In this document: one piece after another, positions 1-7,753 of the stretch | How the letters are laid out: every line of letters starts with the position of its first letter | How positions within the stretch are numbered: position 1 is the first letter of the stretch | Notes under the pieces: generated by a model | Database searches by the model: none | What the model saw: only the letters and a program-made list of their open reading frames with translations | Told to the model about the DNA's origin: nothing | Translations under genes and position numbers: made by a program | Assembly (NCBI GenBank): GCA_033875255.1 | Contig: JAWZSN010000013.1 | Location: 82,492-146,491 of the forward strand | Source: Marinimicrococcus sp033875255 | GTDB taxonomy: Bacteria > Pseudomonadota > Alphaproteobacteria > Geminicoccales > Geminicoccaceae | DNA length: 64,000 nucleotides | Direction: 5' to 3'

Positions 1-668
1 AAGGTCACGCCGACCGGCTTGAGGACCGCCCAGGAGAGGGCGGCGGTGGCCACGCTCAAGAGCGTCTTGATCCACAGATAGCGGGCGATGCGGTCCTCGA
101 TGTCGGACAGCACCCGGCGCACCTCGGCGGACCGCCCGGGCTCGGGAAAGAGCGCGTCGATCTTGCGGTCGAAGCTCTCCTGCTCGAACAGCAGGAAGAC
201 CACGTAGAGCAGCACGAGGCCGATATTGCCGGCGAGGATGCCCAGTGCCGAGGAGAGCCGGGCGACCAGCCCGCCAATGTCGATCCCCTCGAGCAGCCGG
301 CTGGCCGGCGGTGCCGCGGTGATGTCGAAGCGCGCGCGCAAGGCTGCCAGCATCCGCTGGAGGCTTTCCTCGTACGCGCCGGCAGCCTGCGAGACCTGGG
401 CCACGTTGCTGGCGATCACGTCGATCGCGAGATAGAGCCCCAGCGCGATGGTCACGAGCGCCAGCACGAAGCGCGCCCAGCGGGGCGCCGTCTGGCCGCG
501 GATCCGCACCCGGCGGTAGAGCCGGGCGATGGCGTTGACGAGCTGCCAGATGACGATCGCCAGGGCCAGCGGGATCAGCACCTCGCGGCCGGCCACGAGG
601 ACGCCGCCGAGGAGCACGACGATGACCAGCCACGAGGCTGCCAGCACGGGTTGGAGGCGCGACGTCAC
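1..668 (-). CDS. AI-2E family transporter, partial
   Basis: Three-prime-truncated gene: 222 codons are visible from a GTG at 666-668, then the frame runs off the left edge. The product is a polytopic inner-membrane permease of the AI-2E/PerM (YdiK) family, whose substrates are mostly unproven. Visible parts are an N-terminal hydrophobic pair (VLLGGVLVAG, then IPLALAIVIW), a third segment near residue 65 (LALVTIALGLYLAI), a hydrophilic loop of about 60 residues, then GLVLLYVVFLLF and the family-typical RIARYLWIKTLLS. The central loop between segments fits this family. No in-frame ATG lies just upstream, so the GTG start is the best choice but uncertain. A second family member lies at 57235-58272. 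Confidence 0.85.
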   Translation of the reverse strand, partial: MTSRLQPVLAASWLVIVVLLGGVLVAGREVLIPLALAIVIWQLVNAIARLYRRVRIRGQTAPRWARFVLALVTIALGLYLAIDVIASNVAQVSQAAGAYEESLQRMLAALRARFDITAAPPASRLLEGIDIGGLVARLSSALGILAGNIGLVLLYVVFLLFEQESFDRKIDALFPEPGRSAEVRRVLSDIEDRIARYLWIKTLLSVATAALSWAVLKPVGVT

Positions 669-744
669 GGGGGTGGGGGCTCGCCCTGGCCGACGGGAGA
701 GCCGAAGCTAGCCACCGCTGCTGCGCGCGCCAAGCCCGGCAGTG

Positions 745-1605
745 TCAGATCCGGTTGAGCGGCACCTTGATGTAGGCCACGCCATTGTCCTCGGGCGGCG
801 GCATGTCGCCGGCCCGGACGTTGATCTGGATCGAGGGGATCAGCAGCGTCGGCGTCGAGAGCGTGCTGTCGCGGGCGGTCCGCATGGCGACGAACGCGCT
901 CTCGTCCTTGCCGCCGCCCACATGGATGTTGCGCTCGCGCTCCTCGGCCACGGTGGTCTCCCAGCGCGGCTCGCGGCCGCCCGGCTGGTAGTCGTGACAG
1001 ATGAAGAGACGGGTCTCGGGCGGCAGCGCCAGGATGCGCTGGATCGAGCGATAGAGCTGGCCGGCGTCGCCGCCGGGGAAGTCGGCCCGTGCGGTCCCGC
1101 CGTCCGGCATGAAGAGCGTGTCGCCGACGAAGGCGGCGTCCTCCATGACATAGGTGCAGCAGGCCGGGGTGTGGCCAGGCGTGTACATCACCCGCACCTC
1201 GAGGCGGCCGATGGCGAACGTCTCGCCGTCGGCGAACAGGTGATCGAACTGGCTTCCGTCGGTGTTGAAGGTGCCCTCGAGGTTGAAGACGTCCTTGAAG
1301 ATCCTTTGGACCTCGGTGATCCGCGCCCCGATGCCGATACGCCCACCCAGCCGCTTCTTGAGGTACTTGGCGGCGCTCAGATGGTCGGCGTGGGCGTGCG
1401 TCTCGAGGATCCACGCCACCTCGAGGCCGCGCGCCTCGACCGTCTCGATGATCCGGTCGGCCGAGTCGGTGCGGGTCCGGCCCGAGGCCGCCTCGTAGTC
1501 CAGCACCGAGTCGATGATGGCGCACTGCCGCCCGTTCGGCTCGACGACCAGGTGCGAGACGGTGCCGGTCGCCCCGTCGAAGAACGATTCGACACTCAGT
1601 TGCAT
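745..1605 (-). CDS. MBL-fold persulfide dioxygenase-like protein
   Basis: 286 residues of the metallo-beta-lactamase fold, ETHE1/Blh type, which oxidises glutathione persulfide to sulfite in the cytoplasm during sulfide detoxification. The metal-binding HxHxDH motif is at residues 70-75 (ETHAHADHLSA), followed by the second histidine in YTPGHTP, the bridging aspartate in FVGDTLFMPD, and the C-terminal FICHDYQPGG that is typical of the family. Length matches Blh proteins. It is divergent from a rhodanese-DUF2892 protein, the usual partner of this enzyme in BigR-controlled sulfide operons; no BigR regulator gene is in the window. Start ATG sits at the edge of an AT-rich divergent promoter region. 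Confidence 0.88.
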   Translation of the reverse strand: MQLSVESFFDGATGTVSHLVVEPNGRQCAIIDSVLDYEAASGRTRTDSADRIIETVEARGLEVAWILETHAHADHLSAAKYLKKRLGGRIGIGARITEVQRIFKDVFNLEGTFNTDGSQFDHLFADGETFAIGRLEVRVMYTPGHTPACCTYVMEDAAFVGDTLFMPDGGTARADFPGGDAGQLYRSIQRILALPPETRLFICHDYQPGGREPRWETTVAEERERNIHVGGGKDESAFVAMRTARDSTLSTPTLLIPSIQINVRAGDMPPPEDNGVAYIKVPLNRI

Positions 1606-1700
1606 GACGAGCTCCTTTTCGCCGCTGCCTTGAGTTTACGTAAGGATCCTATATATTAGCAACATCGGATATAAAGTAGCTGCCACGAGGGAGATCGAGG
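1606..1700. promoter_or_regulatory. AT-rich divergent promoter/operator region
   Basis: The 95 bases between the divergent persulfide dioxygenase and rhodanese genes contain an AT-rich island (about 1635-1676) that stands out from a 70% GC background. It holds a perfect 8-base palindrome TTACGTAA at 1636-1643, the imperfect palindrome CTATATATTAG at 1649-1659, and TATAAA near 1670. Divergent sulfide-detoxification genes are often governed by the ArsR-type repressor BigR binding an AT-rich palindrome, so an operator here is plausible, but the exact site is not established. Confidence 0.5.
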
Positions 1701-2258
1701 ATGGCGGGACAGGGCGAGGGGACTCTGCGCGAGGTCGATCCAGCCACCTTGCGCGAATGGCTCGAGGCTGGCGAGGCCCGGCTGGTCGACGTGCGGGCAC
1801 AAGACGAGCACCGCCGCGAGCGGATCGCCGGTGCCGTAAGCCTGACCCCGGACGAGCTCGCGGCGCGGCCGCAGGCGGCACCGGAGGGCCAGCGCCTCGT
1901 CTTGATGTGCAACAGCGGCGCCCGCTCGCGGCAGGCGGGCGAGCGGCTGCTCGTGGCGGGAGCGGGCGGGCTCTTTCATCTGGCGGGCGGGCTGCAGGCC
2001 TGGAAGCGTGCCGGCCTGCCGGTCGAGAGCGACGCCGGCGCGCCTTTGCCGCTGATGCGCCAGGTGCAGATCGCTGCCGGCTCCCTGGCGCTGGCCGGCT
2101 TTCTCCTGGGCGTGCTGGTCTCGCCCTGGTGGCACGCTTTGAGCGGTTTTGTCGGCGCCGGCCTGCTGGTGGCGGGCATCACCGGCTTTTGCGGCATGGC
2201 GCGGCTCCTCGCAACGATGCCGTGGAACCGCGCGCCGCACCGCCGCGCCCGGGCGTGA
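1701..2258 (+). CDS. Rhodanese / DUF2892 membrane protein
   Basis: 185 residues. An N-terminal rhodanese domain (about residues 8-105) carries the active-site cysteine C70 in the loop CNSGARSR, so it should transfer sulfane sulfur. The C-terminal part (about 112-175) has two membrane segments, IAAGSLALAGFLLGVLV and FVGAGLLVAGITGF, ending in MPWN, the DUF2892 signature. This fusion is a standard partner of ETHE1/Blh-type persulfide dioxygenases, which is exactly the divergent neighbour. The start ATG has GAGG five bases upstream (GATCGAGG). Role inferred: sulfide/persulfide handling at the inner membrane. Confidence 0.9.
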   Translation: MAGQGEGTLREVDPATLREWLEAGEARLVDVRAQDEHRRERIAGAVSLTPDELAARPQAAPEGQRLVLMCNSGARSRQAGERLLVAGAGGLFHLAGGLQAWKRAGLPVESDAGAPLPLMRQVQIAAGSLALAGFLLGVLVSPWWHALSGFVGAGLLVAGITGFCGMARLLATMPWNRAPHRRARA

Positions 2259-2261
2259 GGC

Positions 2262-3584
2262 TCAGCGGCCGGTGGAGCGGCGGCCGAGGCGGGCGCGCAC
2301 CCGACCTGCGAGCTGGCGGATGACGGCGAGATCCTCGCGCTGCAGCAGGAGGATCTCGCCGGCCCGAAAGCCGAAGCGGTGCCGGTAGACCAGGGTGATC
2401 GACGTGGCTACCACGATCTGGGCCAGCAGGTAGGCAACCGCCGCGCCCTCGAGGCCCAGAGGCGGGATCAGCAGCCAGCAGCCCAGCGAGGCCACGGCGC
2501 AGCCCAGCCCGTAGGCCCAGATCCCGACCCGGGCGAGGCCCTGCGCCGAGAGGCAGGGAAAGAGCATCACGTTGAAGCAGCCGAAGAGCGTGCCCAGCAT
2601 GATGATGCGGAAGGGCAGGGTCTGGTCGGCATAGGCGCTGCCCAGCAGCAGCCACAAGAAGAGCGGTGCCACGAGCATCGCTGCCACCGCGACCAGCGCC
2701 ATCACCGCGGTCACGAGGCGGGCGGTGCGGATCGCGTCCTGCGCCGATTCGTGGGGGTCGGCGGCGCGCACCCCGTGGCTGAAGATCACGAGACCCACCG
2801 CACCGGCGACGTCGGCCAGCATCTCGCCCAGCCGCAGCACGCCGAAATAGATCCCCAGCGCCTCCTCGCCCATCATCGCCGAGACCAGCCAGATGCCGAT
2901 CCGGCCCAACAGGATCATCATCAGCACGCTGCCGGCGAAAACGGCGCCGTGTCGCAGCATCCGGCGGATCAGCGGCCAGTCGACCAGTGCTGCCGGCCGC
3001 AGGTCGCCGGCCAGCCGCCAGAGGAGGTAGGAGGCCGCCGTGGCGTGCGAGGCCAGCAGGAGCCACAAGGCCGCGGCGATGGTGAGGCCGTCGGCCAGCC
3101 ACAGGCCCGCCGTGCCAGCCACCATGACGATCCGCGAGACCAGCTCGGAGCGGTTGTAGGCATCGAGCCGGCCGGCGCCCAGAAAGGCTCCTTGGCCGGT
3201 GCGCAGCAGCAGCATCGGCGCCGTGTTCAGCGCCCCCACCAGGATCAGCAGGCCGTAGCTCTCCTCGTAGTTGCCGACGCGCAGCATGAGCCAGCAGGCG
3301 AGCATCCCGGCGCTGCCCAGCACCAGCCACATGAAGAGCATGTGGGTGGTGTAGTCGGCGCGGTTTTCCGGCTCGCGGCCGATGAAGAAGGCGGTCGACT
3401 GGCGCTGCCCGAGATCGAAGGCCACCGAGAGCACCACCGCGGTCGCCATGACGTAGCCGTAGAACCCGAACTCGGCGACGCTCAGGGCGCGCGCCAGGAT
3501 CATGAAGACCACGAGATTGGCGGCGCGCAGGATCAGCCGGGTTCCCAAGACCCAGAGCGATTCAACGAGGACGGTGAGCTTCAC
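2262..3584 (-). CDS. Oligosaccharide flippase family protein
   Basis: 440 residues, almost entirely hydrophobic, with about 12-14 predicted membrane segments, fitting the Wzx/MATE-like polysaccharide exporter superfamily. The N-terminus (LGTRLILRAANLVVFMILAR) and the following SVAEFGFYGY are typical of these flippases, which move lipid-linked oligosaccharide across the inner membrane. No glycosyltransferase genes lie next to it, so the glycan cannot be named. Its stop is three bases from the convergent rhodanese stop. Upstream is the alcohol dehydrogenase gene, separated by a strong hairpin, so it probably has its own transcription. Confidence 0.82.
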   Translation of the reverse strand: MKLTVLVESLWVLGTRLILRAANLVVFMILARALSVAEFGFYGYVMATAVVLSVAFDLGQRQSTAFFIGREPENRADYTTHMLFMWLVLGSAGMLACWLMLRVGNYEESYGLLILVGALNTAPMLLLRTGQGAFLGAGRLDAYNRSELVSRIVMVAGTAGLWLADGLTIAAALWLLLASHATAASYLLWRLAGDLRPAALVDWPLIRRMLRHGAVFAGSVLMMILLGRIGIWLVSAMMGEEALGIYFGVLRLGEMLADVAGAVGLVIFSHGVRAADPHESAQDAIRTARLVTAVMALVAVAAMLVAPLFLWLLLGSAYADQTLPFRIIMLGTLFGCFNVMLFPCLSAQGLARVGIWAYGLGCAVASLGCWLLIPPLGLEGAAVAYLLAQIVVATSITLVYRHRFGFRAGEILLLQREDLAVIRQLAGRVRARLGRRSTGR

Positions 3585-3616
3585 TTCCTGCTCCGGGAGG
3601 GCGCCCGGAGGCGGGG

Positions 3617-3653
3617 CGGCCGGGCGCGACGATGGGGTTTGCGCGCCCGGCCG
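3617..3653 (-). terminator. Perfect 12-bp hairpin
   Basis: CGGCCGGGCGCG at 3617-3628 pairs perfectly with CGCGCCCGGCCG at 3642-3653 around a 13-base loop. It lies 58 bases past the alcohol dehydrogenase stop and 33 bases before the flippase start. There is no T-run on either side, so it is a terminator or a leader structure of the flippase mRNA; termination downstream of the dehydrogenase is the simpler reading. Confidence 0.55.
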
Positions 3654-3710
3654 GCGCCCATTCTGCGAAAAACGGGTTAAGCGCTCGTAAGCGTGGCGGC
3701 AAGCCGGCGC

Positions 3711-4892
3711 TCAAATTGCCGTACCCTCATGCGCCTGCTCGAGCAGACCCCGCAAGCTCGCCTCGTCGACCGGCAACGGGTTGCCGGCAGCGGTCGGATC
3801 GGCCGCCGCCATGCGCGCGAGCGCGGCGAAATCCTGCCCGGGCACCCCGAGCGCCGCCAGGCTGTGCGGCACCGCCAGCGTGGCGCGCAGCTCGAGGAGC
3901 CAGTCGAGAAAGCCGTTGAAGCTCGCTTTGGCCAGCCCCAGCCAGCCAGCGAGGCGGACGATCCGCTCCTCGATGGCAGGCCGGTTGTGGGCCAGCACAT
4001 AGGGCAGCAGCACGCCGTTGGTGAGCCCGTGATGGGTGTCGTGGACGGCGCCGATCGGATGGCTCAGGCTGTGCACGGCGCCCAGCCCTTTTTGGAAGGC
4101 CACCGCCCCCATGGCGGAGGCGGCCAGCATCATGCCGCGCGCCTCGCGATCGGCGCCGTCCGCATAGGCGCGCGGCAGCGCCTCGCGCACCAGCCGCACG
4201 CCTTCCACGGCGATGCCCTCGCACATCGGATGAAAGCCCGGCGCGCAATAGGCCTCGAGGCAGTGGGCGAGCGCATCCATGCCGGTGCCAGCGGTGAGCA
4301 GCGGCGGCAGGCCGGTGGTGAGGTCCGCATCGAGAATGGCGGCCTTGGGCATCATGCCCGGGTGGAACACGATCTGCTTGCTGCGGCCCGCCTCCTCGGT
4401 GATCACCACGCCCTGGCTCACCTCGCTGCCGGTGCCGGCCGTGGTGGGGATCGCCACTACCGGACGGATCGCGTCGGCCTCCGCCTGCCGCCAGCGCCCG
4501 CCCGACCCGGCGAAGCTGAAGAAGGGTCTCGTCTGGCCCGCCTGGAAGGCGATGGCCTTGCCGACGTCGAGCGCGCTGCCGCCGCCGATCGCCAGCACCC
4601 CGTCGCACCCGCCCTCCCCGAAAGCGGCCACGCCCGCTTCGACATTGGCGCCGACCGGATTGGCGCGCACCTCGGCAAAGAGCAGCGGTGTCAGCCCGGC
4701 GCCGGCCAGCGCCTCCATCAGCGCCGCCACGAAGGGCAGCTCGGCGAGGCCGCGGTCCGTCACCACCAGGGGACGGCTCATGCCGGCGCCCTGGCAGGCC
4801 CGCGGCGCCTTGGCGATCGCGCCCATGCCCACCAGTACGGTCGTCGGGAAGGCCCAGCTGGTGGCGAAGATCCGCAGATCGGGAGCCGTCAT
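3711..4892 (-). CDS. Iron-containing alcohol dehydrogenase
   Basis: 393 residues, group III (Fe-ADH) NAD(P)-dependent dehydrogenase. The N-terminal Rossmann-like half contains the nucleotide motif IGGGSALDVGKAIA and the strand IPTTAGTGSEVS; the C-terminal helical half carries the metal ligands in GTGMDALAHCLEAY (D and H) and in SHPIGAVHDTHHGLTNG (H and H). Length is normal for the family (380-400). The substrate is not predictable from sequence: the family covers 1,3-propanediol, butanol, lactaldehyde and maleylacetate reductases. No pathway partner sits next to it. A hairpin follows the gene. Confidence 0.92.
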   Translation of the reverse strand: MTAPDLRIFATSWAFPTTVLVGMGAIAKAPRACQGAGMSRPLVVTDRGLAELPFVAALMEALAGAGLTPLLFAEVRANPVGANVEAGVAAFGEGGCDGVLAIGGGSALDVGKAIAFQAGQTRPFFSFAGSGGRWRQAEADAIRPVVAIPTTAGTGSEVSQGVVITEEAGRSKQIVFHPGMMPKAAILDADLTTGLPPLLTAGTGMDALAHCLEAYCAPGFHPMCEGIAVEGVRLVREALPRAYADGADREARGMMLAASAMGAVAFQKGLGAVHSLSHPIGAVHDTHHGLTNGVLLPYVLAHNRPAIEERIVRLAGWLGLAKASFNGFLDWLLELRATLAVPHSLAALGVPGQDFAALARMAAADPTAAGNPLPVDEASLRGLLEQAHEGTAI

Positions 4893-5110
4893 GGCGCAGT
4901 CTTCCGGGCAGTGGCCGAACCTCGGCGGAAATAGCCCAGCCGCGGGGTCGCGCCTAGTGCGGTTCCCGGCCCGCGCCTATCGCGCCGCGCCGCGCGCGGA
5001 CTCTCTTGTCGATATTTCTGCCAATCGATGGGGTCGCCTTCGTCACGGGCGGGACACTGACGAGCGCGTCCCTTGTAGAGACTGCCAGCAACTTGGACGC
5101 CGTGGCCGAT

Positions 5111-5171
5111 CACCCTCCTGATCCGCAGCCCGGCCTCTCACTCAAGCGTCGCATCGACCGACAGGAGGGTG
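5111..5171 (+). promoter_or_regulatory. Inverted repeat sequestering transposase RBS
   Basis: CACCCTCCTG at 5111-5120 is a perfect inverted copy of CAGGAGGGTG at 5162-5171, 41 bases apart. The right arm contains the Shine-Dalgarno AGGAGG (5163-5168) of the transposase remnant that starts at 5181. Folding of the transcript would hide that ribosome binding site, a known theme in IS elements that blocks translation from read-through transcripts. The repeat is seen directly; the function is inference. Confidence 0.5.
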
Positions 5172-5180
5172 GCGCCGGCA

Positions 5181-5640
5181 ATGCAGGAGCCGTTCTGGCG
5201 GGACGACACGGTGTGGGTGGTGATCGGGCCGCTATTGCCGGGGAACCAGCCGCAAGCATGGCGGGCCGACGACCGGCAGGTGATCTCCGGGGTCCTGCAC
5301 ATGTTGCGCTCGGGCCGAAGGTGGCGCGACCGCCCGCAGGCCTGCGGACCCAAGACCACCGTCTACAACCGCTGGCCCCGGCGCGCCACCTGGCGGTGGC
5401 TGCTGCAAGCTCTGGCCGAGGTCGGCGCGCTGGCCGCGAGTATCGCCATCGACAGCATCTGGATCGAGGCGCACCGTTCGGCGGGCAGCGGAAGAGGGGA
5501 GCCGAAAAGCAGACGACCGGGGTCTCGCGGGGCGCCCAGACGCCCAGTATCCCTCTTGCCATGAAGCTTCTCGGCCGGCCGCTCGCGCTCGGCCTAGCGC
5601 CCGGCAATCATCGAGCACGGCAGCGAGCCGGTGCTCTCCC
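5181..5640 (+). pseudogene. IS5-family transposase remnant
   Basis: The first part reads MQEPFWRDDTVWVVIGPLLP..., with QVISGVLHMLRSGRRWRD and YNRWPRR, which is the conserved N-terminus of IS5/IS1031-type transposases (DUF4096). The reading continues to AIDSIWIEAHRSAGSG near 5480, then a frameshift moves the homologous sequence to another frame, where GRPLALGLAPGN (about 5570-5610) is still recognisable. Nothing of the DDE catalytic core follows. The gene is therefore frameshifted and cut short. The start at ATG 5181 is supported by AGGAGG twelve bases upstream; GTG 5169 is an alternative. No terminal inverted repeats or target duplication could be assigned. Confidence 0.78.
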
Positions 5641-5956
5641 GTCGCCGCAACCGCAAGCGGCCGGCCAGTCGGGTTACCCGCGCCTGGCACGGGCGCTGGC
5701 GGGTGGAGGTGGCGATCGACCGGCCGGCACGCCGCTGCGCGGTGAGCACAGTGCTCTGCCGGCGGCACCGCTCCTGGCGGGCGATCCCGACCGACGCGGC
5801 ATAGCGGTGCAGTATCCGCAAGGCCGATGCGACCCGGCTGCCGGCAAGCCGCACGGACGCGACGGCAGCGCGCGCCGTGCGGCCTGTCGCGGGAGCAGGC
5901 TCCAATCGCCGCGACAGGCATCGATCACCTCCTCGTCCCGGTCCTGCCCGCCCCTC
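5641..5956. other. Gene-poor stretch, nothing recognised
   Basis: These 316 bases follow the transposase remnant. Open frames exist on both strands but are arginine/proline-rich artefacts of high GC and none resembles a known family. It may be further decayed IS or element sequence. Confidence 0.5.
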
Positions 5957-6066
5957 GCTAACGCCGCCCGTCATCGTCGCGGGTGGTGGCAAAGGTGCGT
6001 GCCGAGGATGATGCGGCGGCGGACTCTCACCCCGGCAGGATTGCCGGGAGACATGAAGATCCGATG
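5957..6066 (+). repeat. Dispersed repeat module A, copy 1
   Basis: About 110 bases matching three other places in this window. The best-conserved part is GCGGCGGCGGACTCTCACCC at 6013-6032 followed by GGCAGGAT; flanking similarity to the 63-kb copies includes a GGTGGTGG...AGGTGC...GCCGAGGAT stretch before the core and a TGAAGA...TGAACG stretch after it. Same orientation as copy 2 and opposite to the two copies at 63140-63451. Confidence 0.65.
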
Positions 6067-6107
6067 AACGGACAAACGCCGGAGCCGGTCCCGCCGACGG
6101 AGCCGCC

Positions 6108-6155
6108 CAAGGCGCTGCGCGCGGCTGGCTTTTTCATCTTTCGGGATTGGCGGCA
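6108..6155 (-). repeat. Dispersed repeat module B, copy 1
   Basis: Reads CAAGGCGCTGCGCGCGGC on the plus strand, then a T-rich run (CTTTTTCATCTTTC) and GGATTGGCGGC. It matches the segments immediately downstream of the two unknown genes at 62.5 and 63.5 kb, but no gene copy is present beside it here. Confidence 0.6.
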
Positions 6156-6212
6156 GCGCATGGCAGGCAGGCCATGAAGCTCACCCCACAGCCCCGGCAC
6201 CGGCCCACACTT

Positions 6213-6325
6213 CGTTAACCCCTCCGGCGTCATCCTGCCGGATGGTGGAGCAGGCGCGCCTTGCATCGATGCGGCGGCGGAGTCCTACCCCAGCAGGATC
6301 GCCGGGAGAGATGAAGATCCGATAA
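6213..6325 (+). repeat. Dispersed repeat module A, copy 2
   Basis: Core GCGGCGGCGGAGTCCTACCC at 6271-6290 followed by CAGCAGGAT. Similarity to the 63-kb copies starts upstream (CATCCTGCCGG aligns with CATTCTGCCGG, then GGTGGAGCAGG) and continues into GAAGATCCGAT, shared with copy 1. It is followed within seven bases by module B copy 2, with no gene in between. Confidence 0.65.
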
Positions 6326-6331
6326 AACTCC

Positions 6332-6385
6332 AGCCGCCAGACACTGACGAAGCAAGAACAGAAGGCGGCGCGCAGCGCCTCTGCA
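6332..6385 (+). repeat. Dispersed repeat module B, copy 2
   Basis: Contains CCGCCAGACACTGACGAAGC and GGCGCGCAGCGCCT, aligning with CCGCAAACTGACAAAAG...GCGCGCAGCGCCTT of the copy after the 63.5-kb gene. It lies directly after module A copy 2, giving an A-B pair that lacks the central gene found at 62.5 kb. Confidence 0.6.
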
Positions 6386-6411
6386 CGGCATCGTCCTCAT
6401 GAGACCGCGCG

Positions 6412-6760
6412 TTGTGGAATTTATTCCGGTTGCTGTGTTATCCTCGCGCGATGGCTGTGCCATTTCAGCGGCGCCCGGGAAGGCCGCAAGCGGAGATGGG
6501 AAAGACGAACCCGACGGTTGCGCTCGTGGCGCGGGCGACGCGGCGGCGGGTCGGCAGGTGCTGGGTGGGAAACTCGAACCCGAGAGGTGCGCCGATGGAG
6601 GGCGGAACGGTCCCTGCAGGAGCGAAAAGAAAACCCGAACCCGAGGAGCGAGGCCTCGGCGGCGCTCCTGCAGGCGGGCGGGCCCGAGGCCCAGGAGAAA
6701 AGGTCTTCAGCCCTGGCAGCGGCGATGCGGCACGCGCGAACCCGAGCGTCCTTGCCCTAG
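6412..6760 (+). pseudogene. Possible decayed copy of the element gene
   Basis: No intact protein family is recognisable. The leader resembles that of the unknown gene at 62522-62953: ATTTATTCC followed by a TTG and TATCCTCGC here, against ATTTATTCC, TTGACA and TATCTTCGC there. After an ATG, both sequences encode KTNP close to the start (MGKTNP here, VTKTNP there). The rest is arginine/glycine-rich and switches plausible frames. I read it as a heavily degraded relative, with low certainty; it may equally be non-coding spacer. It converges on the DMT permease gene. Confidence 0.3.
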
Positions 6761-7665
6761 CCCGCCAGCAGGACCATGGCGATGCCGCCGGCCATGGCTA
6801 GCACGCCCAAAAGCTCGCGTACCTTCGGCCGCTCGCGGAACCAGAAGACGGTGAGCAGGTAGGTGAACACCAGCTCGACCAGCCCGAGCGTGCGGACATA
6901 GGGCACCACCTGGATGGTCATGGCGGTGAACCAGCAGCCCGAGCCCAGCACGCTCGCCAGGCCGGCAAGGCCGGAGATCCGCCAGGAGCGCAGCACCAGC
7001 ATGAGCTGGCCGGGCTCGCGCCAGGCCAGCCACGCGCCGAGGAGGAGGGTCTGCAGCGTGGTGGCCCAGGCCAGCGTCACCGAGGCGGCGAAGATCGGGT
7101 TCTCGAGGCCCAGCGACAGGGCCGCGCCGCGAAAGCCCACCGCCGAGATGGCAAAGCCGGCGCCGGCGCCGATCCCGACCAGGGCCGCCCGCTCGGTGAG
7201 CCCGGCCAGGAGCGCCCTCCAGCCCTGGCCGCTCTTGGCCAGCGACATCAGCATGACGCCGGCGGTGGCCAGCATGATGCCGGCGGTGCCGGCAGGCCCC
7301 ACCGGCTCGCCCAGCAGCACGATGCCGACCAGCGCCGCCTGGAGGATCTCGGTCTTCGACCAGGCCACGCCGACCGTGAAGTTGCGCAAGGTCACGGCCG
7401 CGATGAGCAGGCCCGTGGCGATGATCTGCGCCACCGCGCCCAGCAGCACCCAGCCGACGAACGCGAGGTCGGGCGGCGGCACGGCGGCGTCCTGCCAGGC
7501 TGCTAGCCCTGCCAGATAGGCGAGCGCGAAGGGCGCTCCGTAGGCGAAGCGGGTGAAGGCCGAGGCGGTCGTGCTCAGCCGGCCGGTCAGATATTTCTGG
7601 ACGGCGGTGCGCAGCGTCTGGAACAGCGCCGCGGCGATGGTGACGGGAATCCACAAGTCCTGCAT
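6757..7665 (-). CDS. EamA/DMT family transporter
   Basis: 302 residues from the ATG at 7663-7665 (MQDLWIPVTIAAALFQTLRT), chosen because AGGATG lies nine bases upstream; a longer version from 7674 is possible. About ten membrane segments in two EamA halves. WSKTEILQAALVGIVLLGE in the first half and LVELVFTYLLTVFWFRER in the second are the paired family signatures. Drug/metabolite transporters of this kind export or import small metabolites across the inner membrane; the substrate is unknown. It is the last gene of a minus-strand series running from 11278 down. Confidence 0.85.
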   Translation of the reverse strand: MQDLWIPVTIAAALFQTLRTAVQKYLTGRLSTTASAFTRFAYGAPFALAYLAGLAAWQDAAVPPPDLAFVGWVLLGAVAQIIATGLLIAAVTLRNFTVGVAWSKTEILQAALVGIVLLGEPVGPAGTAGIMLATAGVMLMSLAKSGQGWRALLAGLTERAALVGIGAGAGFAISAVGFRGAALSLGLENPIFAASVTLAWATTLQTLLLGAWLAWREPGQLMLVLRSWRISGLAGLASVLGSGCWFTAMTIQVVPYVRTLGLVELVFTYLLTVFWFRERPKVRELLGVLAMAGGIAMVLLAG

Positions 7666-7753
7666 GCGCGGCATCCTGCTGCGCCGCGCGCCGTTTGACC
7701 AACCACAACCGCCGCGTGGTCCCATGTCCGGGGCACATGGCGGGAAGGTTTCG

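Noticed and set aside
4893..5110. Small minus-strand frame of 74 codons upstream of the alcohol dehydrogenase
   Set aside because: Arginine-rich composition typical of non-coding high-GC sequence, no ribosome binding site and no similarity.
5641..5956. Rest of an IS5 DDE domain after the frameshift
   Set aside because: No GRPLA-downstream motifs (D or E catalytic blocks) could be aligned in any frame.
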